Assembly: GCA_001767835.1 (NCBI GenBank)
Contig: MEMA01000050.1
Span: 1 to 38,318, forward strand
Origin: Alphaproteobacteria bacterium GWC2_42_16
GTDB taxonomy: Bacteria; Pseudomonadota; Alphaproteobacteria; UBA9655
Direction: 5' to 3'
Length of the DNA stretch: 38,318 nt
Positions within the stretch are counted from its first letter, which is position 1. Each line of letters starts with the position of its first letter. Shown here in pieces: positions 26,372 through 33,412 of the stretch. The position numbers and the translations under genes were made by a program. Under the pieces are notes generated by a model, which made no database searches, was not told the DNA's origin, and was given only the letters and a program-made list of their open reading frames with translations.

Positions 26372-26779
26372 TCATCCCGTTGATTTATCTAATGCATGGG
26401 ATGCAATATGAATATATTTTCGGCCAGCTTCTTGGGCCAAAAGCACAGCTTCGTGAAGTGATTTTGTTTTTCGAGTCCTGGTAAGTTGTACGAGAAGGGG
26501 AAGATTCATGCCTGCCACAATTTCAACGTTTTGTCCTTCAAGAAGGGAATGCGCCAGGTTGGAGGGGGTTCCCCCAAACATATCTGTTAAGATCACAACC
26601 CCATGATTATCTTCAACTTTTTGAACAGCATTTTGAATTTCCTTGCGCTTTTCTTCTATATCATCATCGGGAAACAAGCCAATGGAGATAAAATTTTCCT
26701 GAGGACCTACAATATGTTCCAGGGTTTTTGCAAACTCTTTTGCAAGATTCCCATGACTTACAAGAATGATACCAATCAT
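26372..26779 (-). CDS. PTS EIIA of the mannose family (ManX-type), regulatory
   Basis: This 135-aa EIIA has the phosphorylated His9 in IILVSHGNLA and the family segment VVILTDMFGGTPSNLA at about 61-76. It lacks any fused IIB or membrane IIC/IID, and no PTS permease is near, so it should act as a regulator by binding partners in its phosphorylated or free state. Alphaproteobacteria commonly carry such an orphan EIIA-Man with HPr and a RapZ or HprK gene. It sits 5 bases after rapZ. Confidence 0.93.
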   Translation of the reverse strand: MIGIILVSHGNLAKEFAKTLEHIVGPQENFISIGLFPDDDIEEKRKEIQNAVQKVEDNHGVVILTDMFGGTPSNLAHSLLEGQNVEIVAGMNLPLLVQLTRTRKTKSLHEAVLLAQEAGRKYIHIASHALDKSTG

Positions 26780-26784
26780 TTGAC

Positions 26785-27657
26785 TTAACTCTTTTTTAAA
26801 TCACGATGTCTTAATTTTACCTTGTTTTTTTGTTCTTGTAACCACTCTTTAAGTAATTTAGCTATAAAAACCGAACGGTGTTGCCCACCGGTACATCCCA
26901 CAGCAATGGTGAGATAACCGCGGCCCTCGTCGATAAAACGAGGGAGAGAGAGGGAAAGGAGAGATTGAAGCGCTTTAAAATACTCAGAAAAGACTGCATC
27001 GTTTTGAATATAAGTTGCGACTTCTGAATTTTCCCCCGAGAGGGGGCGCAGCTTGTCTATGTAATAGGGATTTTTTAAAAGACGCGCATCAAAAACGATG
27101 TCTGCTTCACGAGGAAGCCCCTGGCGAAAGGAAAAGGAGATAATAAAAATGCTTAAATGAGGCGCTTTTTCGTGTGAAAAGAACCGACGGAGCTGTCCTC
27201 TTAAGTCCGTAGGGAGAAGCAGGGTTGTATCAATTACAAGGTCTGCATAATTTTTCAGAGGTGAGATTAAATGCCGTTCATGGCGAATGCCATCAATAAC
27301 GGGGCGTTCATAGGCAAGGGGATGAAAACGCCGCGTTTCATTATAACGCCTTGCAAGTACATCGTCATCACACTCAAAGAAGATCAATTGCGTTTTTATA
27401 TCAGGGTTTTTTGTCAACATTTTCATCTGTTGATGGACCTGCTCTAAAGAAAAATCGCGTGTTCTAATATCTATTGAAATGGCTAAGGGATGAGAAATTT
27501 GTTGATGTGCTAAGGTGACTGTTTCCAGAAAGGAAAGGGGCAGATTGTCGATGGTTTCATACCCCATATCTTCAAGGACTTTTAAAGCAAAGGAACGTCC
27601 AGACCCAGACATTCCTGTGATTAATAAGACAGGTCTTTGAGAAAGTTCATTCATCAT
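26785..27657 (-). CDS. rapZ: RapZ-type RNase adapter / nucleotide-binding protein
   Basis: This protein of 290 aa has the Walker A-like ITGMSGSGRSFALKVLEDMG (about 13-32) and IDNLPLSFLE. The DIR motif is SIDIRTRDF, the FFECDDDVLARRYNETRR segment near 95 is present, and the C-terminal GCTGGQHRSVFIAK is the putative ligand-binding cleft. E. coli RapZ delivers the sRNA GlmZ to RNase E and senses glucosamine-6-phosphate. In alphaproteobacteria the role is less clear. A TTG start at 27672 is possible; I use the first of two ATGs at 27655-27657, although no strong ribosome site precedes either. Confidence 0.92.
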   Translation of the reverse strand: MMNELSQRPVLLITGMSGSGRSFALKVLEDMGYETIDNLPLSFLETVTLAHQQISHPLAISIDIRTRDFSLEQVHQQMKMLTKNPDIKTQLIFFECDDDVLARRYNETRRFHPLAYERPVIDGIRHERHLISPLKNYADLVIDTTLLLPTDLRGQLRRFFSHEKAPHLSIFIISFSFRQGLPREADIVFDARLLKNPYYIDKLRPLSGENSEVATYIQNDAVFSEYFKALQSLLSLSLPRFIDEGRGYLTIAVGCTGGQHRSVFIAKLLKEWLQEQKNKVKLRHRDLKKS

Positions 27658-27686
27658 TTTAAGGTCTTGCAAATTATTAACTTTCT

Positions 27687-28628
27687 TTATAGGAGCATAT
27701 CTGCTCGCTTTTGAAGCGAATCGGGGACATTAATTCCAGCTTTTTTTGCGGCATGAAGATTAATGTAAAACAATAGCTGAGGCGGGTCTTGGATGGGGAG
27801 GGTATTTACGGGGACACCTTTTAAGATTTTGGCGATCGTTTCAGCAAGAGACAAACCAGATTCAGTCCAGTTGACACCATAAGCAGCCGTTGCCCCTCGT
27901 TTGACAATGTCAACATCGCTCCCAAAAACAGGAATATTATATGTCTCCCCTATTTTAATAATACTTTCTAAGGCCGTAATGACTGTATTATCGGTGGGTA
28001 AAAGGATAGCATCTACCTTTCCAACTAAGGTTTTTGTTGCACTTGAAACGTCGCTACTTTTGGAAATGGTGGACTCAATGATAATTATGTTTTGTTTTTG
28101 TGCAACTTCCTTAAGATCTTGCACTTGTTTTACGGAATTGGCTTCTCCTGAATTATAAACAACACCAATGGCTTTAACCTGGGGGAAAAAAGTTTTTACA
28201 AGCTCCAACTGTTTTTCAGGAGGGACAAAATCAGTTAATCCTGTTACATTTTGATGCCCGGTCAACTTTGCGGTCACAGGATCCGTCACTGCACCAAACA
28301 CAATAGGTATTGAGGAAGTGACGGTAAGGACTGCTTGTGTCATGGGTGTGGAAAGAGTAACAATAACATTGGGATTAAGGCTCACAAGTTTTTTGCTAAT
28401 TTGAACAGCTGTCGTGGGATTCCCTTGAGCATTCTCATAAGTCCACTCGAGGTTTTTCCCTTCAACAAATCCTTGCTGTTCGAGACCTTTTTTTAAGCCT
28501 TCCCGGAGGGAGTTTAGAGCTGGATGCTCGACAATTTGTCCCACAGCCACATGCGCCCTGGTATCAGCATAAGCAGATGGAATTTGCCAGAGACATAGGG
28601 ATAATACAAAAAGGGGCAATTTAAACAT
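27687..28628 (-). CDS. ABC transporter substrate-binding protein, TrpX family (copy B)
   Basis: This 313-aa binding protein has a signal peptide (MFKLPLFVLSLCLWQIPSAYA) followed by a periplasmic binding fold of the DUF534/TrpX type. Markers are IVEHPALNSLREGLKKGLEQQG, YENAQGNPTTAVQISKKLV, VVYNSGEANSV and IKRGATAAYGVNW. Relatives bind aromatic amino acids. GGAGA lies 8 bases before the ATG. It is immediately adjacent to its paralogue without any intergenic base. No membrane or ATPase subunit occurs near it. Confidence 0.9.
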   Translation of the reverse strand: MFKLPLFVLSLCLWQIPSAYADTRAHVAVGQIVEHPALNSLREGLKKGLEQQGFVEGKNLEWTYENAQGNPTTAVQISKKLVSLNPNVIVTLSTPMTQAVLTVTSSIPIVFGAVTDPVTAKLTGHQNVTGLTDFVPPEKQLELVKTFFPQVKAIGVVYNSGEANSVKQVQDLKEVAQKQNIIIIESTISKSSDVSSATKTLVGKVDAILLPTDNTVITALESIIKIGETYNIPVFGSDVDIVKRGATAAYGVNWTESGLSLAETIAKILKGVPVNTLPIQDPPQLLFYINLHAAKKAGINVPDSLQKRADMLL

Positions 28629-29594
28629 TTAAAGGGTCTCCTTTTTTGGCATGGCTATACTGCAATTTACTTGAAGTATCTTTTCAATGCGAGGGTTAAA
28701 ATACACTTTGAGGTCTTCTGGGATTTCAACATTTATTTTTCCAGGGCTTTTTCCTTTAAAAACCTTCAGAATCATGCGACCGACCTGCTCCCCAATTTTG
28801 TGTTGGTCATAGGCATATGCTGCTAAAGCTCCCCTTTGAACGGAATCGGGATCACTCACAAAAAAGGGCTTTTTTGTTTTAAGGGTTACTTTGACAATCG
28901 ATTCCAATCCCGACACAATCGTGTTATCATTTCCGATGAAGAGTGCCTCCACCTCATCGATAAGTCCATTAACAGCGCCAGTGATTTCAGCCGTTTTCGA
29001 GGCGGGAGCTGTTTTAATTTGAATGTCCTTTTTCTTGGCAGCTTCTTTAAGGCGTTCAAGAAAGGAAACATTATTGACTTCTCCCGGGTTATAGATAACT
29101 CCGAGGGTTTTTAATTGAGGAAGACACTTCGTGATGAAGTCAAGTTGGTCTTCAACAGGCGGGATATCGGCAACACCCGTAACATTTCCACCCGAAGCCT
29201 TGAGAGAGGGGACAATTTTAGCTTCCAAAGGATCACTAATGGCTGCAAAGATAATGGGGGATTCCTTGACTTGCTGGACAACAGCTTGGGCTGAAGGCGT
29301 AGAGATGGGAATAACCGCGTCAAGCGAAAGGCTTGCGAACTTGCGGGCAATTTGTGCCGCTATAGCAGGGTTTCCTTGAGCGTTTTCATAGATGATGGTC
29401 AGGTCCTTCCCTTCTTGATAACCGCCTCTTGCAAGCTCATCAACGATACCTTTTCGAATGGCATTTAACGAAGGGTGATCTACAATTTGAGTGATCCCAA
29501 TTGTTTTATGAGCAGATAGAGGTGAAATGAAGCAAAGAGTTAAAAGAAGGAGGCTTAATTTAAGTTTGGTTTGAATTTTTTCTAAAAGTGTCAT
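28629..29594 (-). CDS. ABC transporter substrate-binding protein, TrpX family (copy A)
   Basis: This 321-aa protein is a paralogue of the next gene. The signal peptide begins MTLLEKIQTKLKLSLLLLTL and ends near SPLSAHK. The same markers appear: IVDHPSLNAIRKGIVDELARGG, YENAQGNPAIAAQIARKF, and GVIYNPGEVNNVSFLERLKEAA. I use the ATG at 29592-29594 because the signal starts there; a longer frame from 29672 has no signal at its own N-terminus. Two successive family members in a row suggest either two ligands or dosage. It is the first gene of the row, so its promoter lies in 29595-29777. Confidence 0.88.
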   Translation of the reverse strand: MTLLEKIQTKLKLSLLLLTLCFISPLSAHKTIGITQIVDHPSLNAIRKGIVDELARGGYQEGKDLTIIYENAQGNPAIAAQIARKFASLSLDAVIPISTPSAQAVVQQVKESPIIFAAISDPLEAKIVPSLKASGGNVTGVADIPPVEDQLDFITKCLPQLKTLGVIYNPGEVNNVSFLERLKEAAKKKDIQIKTAPASKTAEITGAVNGLIDEVEALFIGNDNTIVSGLESIVKVTLKTKKPFFVSDPDSVQRGALAAYAYDQHKIGEQVGRMILKVFKGKSPGKINVEIPEDLKVYFNPRIEKILQVNCSIAMPKKETL

Positions 29595-29777
29595 GGCTTT
29601 CTCGTATTGGCAAAAGTTGATGGAAAAAACAGGCATAAAAATTGTTCCACCAACGCCAATAAGGAGATGCACGATATGACGTATAGAAATAAGTACTCAT
29701 GTCGCTCTCCTTTCTTGATCCAATGACTTTATGATTTCATCCTACGATATCTCTAGAGAAAGTCAAGCTACTTTAGC

Positions 29778-29876
29778 TTAACCGCGGGGACTATTAGGAA
29801 GCTTAGGCTCATCCAACACGACGTCTCGCTGCTTGATCACGCGGGATTCAACCTTATCCTTGGACTCCGCGGTTAA
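29778..29876. repeat. 99-bp element with perfect terminal palindromes
   Basis: TTAACCGCGG (29778-29787) and CCGCGGTTAA (29867-29876) are exact inverted copies at the ends of a 99-bp stretch, and each carries the palindrome CCGCGG. The stem can be extended inwards with one mismatch, wobbles and a two-base bulge, through AGGA (29796-29799) pairing with TCCT (29857-29860). The region between lies in the gap of about 320 bases between the two binding-protein genes and the ATPase and holds no gene I can support. It could be a small mobile repeat (MITE- or RPE-like) or a structured RNA. Confidence 0.6.
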
Positions 29877-29917
29877 ACCGTAGGGTTGTAAGGTTATTGA
29901 TTCATGAATACGGATTC

Positions 29918-31090
29918 TTAAAGAATTTCTCCTGCCCAAAGAGAATTTAAAAAATCTTCAACTGGCCAAACAATGACTTCTTGTGAATCAAGGCGCATGA
30001 GACGTTTCCGTTGTTCAAGCGTTACCAGATGAAGTTTCGCCTTATACTCATTTCCAAAGGTTAATAAGCCCTTTAGATCTCTGCGTTCAATAGGGGTTGA
30101 TATTTTGCATTCAATAGCGATTTGTCCGTTTTGTAAAACGAAATCTACTTCATGAGTCCCCTCGTGGGTTCGCCAGAAGTTAATAGAGTGGTCGAGATCA
30201 TTAAGATATTTATGAGCGATGAGCTCAAGGAAAATATAATGCTCAAAGGCCTTTCCAGCCTCAACTCCTTTGAATTCCATAAAGTTATATTTTTTAAGGT
30301 GGTTGGCAAGTCCTGTATCCATCAGATAGAATTTTGGAGTTTCTTTGATAGTTCTACGACTATCTCGCTTTTGGAAGGGAGTTAGAAAGTAGCCAATATA
30401 CATTTCTACCAGGATCTCAAAATAAATTTTGACAGTTTTTGCATCAACTCCGCAATCACGAGCAATATTGGAATAATTGAGAAGTTCCCCTTGGCAGAAT
30501 CCCAAAGTGTCTAAAAAGCGTGCGAATCCTTGAGAAGAGCGAAGGCTTGCTTCTAAATGAACTTCAGGTAAGAGATAGTCGATAACATATGATGAAAGAA
30601 GCTTATGAGAGTAAAAAGAAAGGTAGTGGCTTGGCAGAAGGCCTCTGTTCATAATTTTCTTCCAGTCGAGAGTTTTAAGTTCTGGAAAACACAGCGGCAT
30701 AAACATCGTTCTCCAAGCTCGTCCACCTAAAAGATTAGAACCACTTTGCTTGAGTTTTCGTATGCTCGAGCCACATAAGATAAATTGACTACTCTTAATA
30801 TTTTCAATCATCCAATGAACTTCGTCGAGAAGCTGAGGAATTTTTTGGACTTCATCCAGAATAATAGGCTTATTTAAAGTTTCCTCTGGCACCCCAAGGA
30901 TCTCTTCGCGCAATAAAAAAGGGCGGTTGACATATTTTTGAAAAACATCAGTCTTTAAAAGATCAACATAAAGAGATTCGGGAAAATTTTGACGTAGATA
31001 AGTGGATTTCCCCGTTTTTCGAGCTCCCCAAAGAAAGGTGGAATAAGGCTTTGGCAGCATTAGATTTAAATATCGTTTGATCTTTTCCAT
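29918..31090 (-). CDS. AAA ATPase with C-terminal DUF4143 domain
   Basis: This 390-aa protein has an AAA_14 ATPase domain: Walker A FLWGARKTGKST (19-30), Walker B PIILDEVQ (75-82) and an ILCGSSIRKLK sensor near 108. A winged-helix-like segment and a DUF4143 domain follow. Near residue 315 the sequence EVDFVLQNGQIAIECKIS has the D...ExK arrangement of PD-(D/E)xK nucleases. These ATPases are common, scattered accessory genes of unknown role; some workers relate them to defence or toxin-antitoxin-like systems. The ATG at 31090 has AAGAG some 9 bases upstream. Two 24-bp repeats stand in front of the gene. It is alone, flanked by its own regulatory region and the palindromic element. Confidence 0.9.
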   Translation of the reverse strand: MEKIKRYLNLMLPKPYSTFLWGARKTGKSTYLRQNFPESLYVDLLKTDVFQKYVNRPFLLREEILGVPEETLNKPIILDEVQKIPQLLDEVHWMIENIKSSQFILCGSSIRKLKQSGSNLLGGRAWRTMFMPLCFPELKTLDWKKIMNRGLLPSHYLSFYSHKLLSSYVIDYLLPEVHLEASLRSSQGFARFLDTLGFCQGELLNYSNIARDCGVDAKTVKIYFEILVEMYIGYFLTPFQKRDSRRTIKETPKFYLMDTGLANHLKKYNFMEFKGVEAGKAFEHYIFLELIAHKYLNDLDHSINFWRTHEGTHEVDFVLQNGQIAIECKISTPIERRDLKGLLTFGNEYKAKLHLVTLEQRKRLMRLDSQEVIVWPVEDFLNSLWAGEIL

Positions 31091-31121
31091 AAGAGAATCT
31101 CTTCTTATTTTTCAAGTTTAT

Positions 31122-31176
31122 AAGGAGTATATTCCTTAAAAACGGTGTTTTCAAGGAACATATTCCTTAAAAACGG
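31122..31176 (-). repeat. Two copies of a 24-bp palindromic repeat before the DUF4143 ATPase
   Basis: AAGGAGTATATTCCTTAAAAACGG-type copies lie at 31122-31145 and 31153-31176, differing at two bases, with a 31-base period (three helical turns). Each contains an AAGGA...TCCTT inverted repeat followed by AAAAACGG. They lie 32 and 63 bases above the ATPase start. The phasing suits a dimeric repressor binding the same DNA face, perhaps autoregulation. Confidence 0.7.
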
Positions 31177-31260
31177 ATTTTTTAGGGGATAAGAACGTAT
31201 CTTGATCCTCCTTGAGGAAGTATCATACAATATTTCTAATTACTAACATCTAGTCACTAA

Positions 31261-32580
31261 TTATTGAGGTAGGATTAAGGACATACACAGGCCGCCATGG
31301 GCCTTTGACTTGGAGAGATGAATATCTCCCCCATGACTTCGAGCAATGTCTCGTGCAATGGTTAGGCCTAGGCCAACACCTCCTGTGCTGACGTTACGTG
31401 AGCGGTCAAGACGAAAGAAGGGTTTGAAGACTTCTTCCATTTTATCTTGGGGGATGCCGGGTCCATCATCTTCAACGGAAATAAGAAGGGACTCACTGTT
31501 TGAGCGGGCATTAATCCAGACTTCTTGTCCGTAGCGGGTCGCATTGTTAATGAGATTTGTTAAACACCGTTTAAGGGCTTGAGGTTTTATATGAAGGTGG
31601 GACAAGGGTTGTGATTCGTAATGAACTTTTTTGTTCATATGTGAGCGACCTTGGATAGCATCTAAAAGGAGAGCATTCATATCTGTTTCGCTTGTTTCTT
31701 CGAGCCCTTCCCCACGCGCAAAGGTGAGGTAGCCTTCCAACATTTGTCCCATTTCATCCACATCCTTTTGAAGTCCTTTAACTTCAGAAGAGACAGGCAT
31801 CATGGCCAGTTGGAGCTGCATGCGGGTCAGGGGGGTTCTTAAGTCATGGGAGACGCCTGAAAGCATATCCAAGCGTTGCGTGAGTTGCCGATTAAGGCGC
31901 TCTTTCATATCCAAAAAGGCGCGAGCGACCTTTCGAATTTCAGTTGCACCCTCAGGTTTAAAATCGGGAAAAGACCGCCCCTTGCCAAAACGTTCTGCTG
32001 CTATAGCAAGGCGCCGAAGTGGCTTTACCTGATTGTGCATAAAGATGGAGGCAATGAGAAGGAAAAACGCAGATGTGATGCCTACCCACATAATAAAGAG
32101 ATAGAAGGTTTTGCTTAACAAACGTTTTCGCGAAGTAATGAATTCCAAAACTCCATCCTTTGCTTGAACTCTAATCTCAATGTTATTTCTTGTCATCGTA
32201 TAGGTGTAGGGAATAAAAACCTTTTTTGAGAGAGCTTTGTTTAAAAAAGGATCCCCATTTTTATTAAACGCCGTAGGGTTTAAACGGACCTTTGGGAAAA
32301 AGTTCATGTTGATTTTAAAGTTGGTGCCTGCAAGAGTCTTATAAAGCTCTTGGTTTTTAGGGGCAGCATTATGAAGTGCTGTCAGAGTGGAGATCTCACC
32401 TGCAAGCGTATCAGCAAGGACCTTGGTGACGTGATCCCAGTGATTATCAAAGAAGATATAGGCTGAAAGGGTTCCTACCAATACGAGAGGAGCCATGAGG
32501 ATCAAAAGGGCACGTCCAAACATGCTTTTGGGAAGACAGGTTTTAAAAGCCTTAAAGGGGTGCTTTATCAAGTATTTCAT
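31261..32580 (-). CDS. EnvZ-like membrane sensor histidine kinase
   Basis: This 439-aa kinase has a transmembrane helix near residues 25-45, a periplasmic domain of about 115 residues, a second helix near 160-182, a HAMP domain (PLRRLAIAAERFGKG), HisKA with His245 in SGVSHDLRTPLTRMQ, and HATPase_c (LTNLINNATRYG, VEDDGPGIP, GVGLGLTIARDIA). All motifs are canonical. Its ATG overlaps the response-regulator stop as ATGA. The sequence FGRALLILMAPLVL followed by FFDNHWDHVTK resembles the alphaproteobacterial EnvZ/PetP group. The stimulus is not known, osmotic or envelope stress being the usual guess. Confidence 0.93.
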   Translation of the reverse strand: MKYLIKHPFKAFKTCLPKSMFGRALLILMAPLVLVGTLSAYIFFDNHWDHVTKVLADTLAGEISTLTALHNAAPKNQELYKTLAGTNFKINMNFFPKVRLNPTAFNKNGDPFLNKALSKKVFIPYTYTMTRNNIEIRVQAKDGVLEFITSRKRLLSKTFYLFIMWVGITSAFFLLIASIFMHNQVKPLRRLAIAAERFGKGRSFPDFKPEGATEIRKVARAFLDMKERLNRQLTQRLDMLSGVSHDLRTPLTRMQLQLAMMPVSSEVKGLQKDVDEMGQMLEGYLTFARGEGLEETSETDMNALLLDAIQGRSHMNKKVHYESQPLSHLHIKPQALKRCLTNLINNATRYGQEVWINARSNSESLLISVEDDGPGIPQDKMEEVFKPFFRLDRSRNVSTGGVGLGLTIARDIARSHGGDIHLSKSKAHGGLCMSLILPQ

Positions 32581-33272
32581 GCATCCGGCAAAAGGATATA
32601 CCCTTTCCCTCTTACGGTTTGAAGGTAGCGGGGGACTTTTAAATCATCTTCAATCTTTTTTCGCAAGCGGTTGATTTGAACGTCAATGGTACGGGGGTTC
32701 ATATCACCGCCGTATTCGCTTGCTAAATCTTCTCGTGAAAGGGGCTTTCCACGATGGCGGGCAAAAATTTTCAAAAGGCTGCTTTCGACGGTGGTTAGAG
32801 GGATCATCGCTCCCCCCTTTTCTAAGCGGTTAAGCTTTATGTCATAGCTGACTTTTCCAAGGGAAAGGGAGGCGCTTTTTTCGAGGCTCTCACTCCGCCT
32901 TAAAATTGCCTGGATCCTTAAGAGGAGTTCTCGAGGATCAAAGGGTTTGGAGAGATAATCATCCGCTCCTTTTCCGAGGCCTGTAATACGATCTTCTGTT
33001 TCACTCATAGCGGTAAGCAAGAGAATAGGGATGTCTTTGAACCGCATGGGACCTTGGCGAATGGAGTCCGTTAAGGAAAGGCCATCTTCTTCGGGCATCA
33101 TCACATCGAGGATAATAAGGTCAAAGATAAAAGTGTCCATCAGCTCTCGGGCATGGTTGGCATCCATGGCGGTTGAGACAAAAAAACCTTTCTCAGTCAG
33201 AAACTTATATAAAAGGTCTCTGAGACGCTCATCATCATCAACAAGTAAAAGATGGGATTTGGTTACTTTCAT
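32577..33272 (-). CDS. OmpR-family response regulator
   Basis: This 231-aa regulator has a receiver domain with the acidic pocket VDDD (11-14), phosphoacceptor Asp56 in LIILDVMMPEEDG, Thr in LLTAMSE and Lys in YLSKPFDPREL. An OmpR-type winged helix follows (LTTVESSLLKIFARHRGKPLSREDL; RTIDVQINRLRKKIE; YLQTVRGKGYIL). It is the partner of the kinase behind it. The gene order regulator-kinase and the 4-base overlap are as in ompR-envZ. It is not the missing KdpE, since its partner is beside it and the Kdp kinase is 17 kb away. Confidence 0.94.
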   Translation of the reverse strand: MKVTKSHLLLVDDDERLRDLLYKFLTEKGFFVSTAMDANHARELMDTFIFDLIILDVMMPEEDGLSLTDSIRQGPMRFKDIPILLLTAMSETEDRITGLGKGADDYLSKPFDPRELLLRIQAILRRSESLEKSASLSLGKVSYDIKLNRLEKGGAMIPLTTVESSLLKIFARHRGKPLSREDLASEYGGDMNPRTIDVQINRLRKKIEDDLKVPRYLQTVRGKGYILLPDA

Positions 33273-33348
33273 GGCTGCAGTATAGTCTAATCCTTAAATG
33301 AAAAGCAATTTACAATGCGCAGCTTGGTGATGGGATAAAATGGAAACG

Positions 33349-33374
33349 GCGGATTATACGGGTAAATAATCCGC
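33349..33374 (-). terminator. Hairpin terminator after the amine oxidase gene
   Basis: GCGGATTAT (33349-33357) pairs perfectly with ATAATCCGC (33366-33374) around an 8-base loop, 38 bases beyond the amine oxidase stop on its strand. On the minus strand it is followed by a T-rich stretch (CGTTTCCATTTT). It also insulates the downstream response-regulator promoter. Confidence 0.6.
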
Positions 33375-33412
33375 TACCACTTACTAAAAATTATTCCACG
33401 AAGGCTATGAGT

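Noticed and set aside
29778-29876. A tRNA or tmRNA piece in the palindromic element, because a T-loop-like GGTTGAATCC occurs on the minus strand
   Set aside because: No acceptor, D or anticodon arms can be formed around it, and there is no CCA or tag reading frame.
32577-33272. This response regulator as the missing KdpE
   Set aside because: It overlaps its own EnvZ-like kinase gene and lies far from the Kdp locus, so a cognate pair is the simpler reading.
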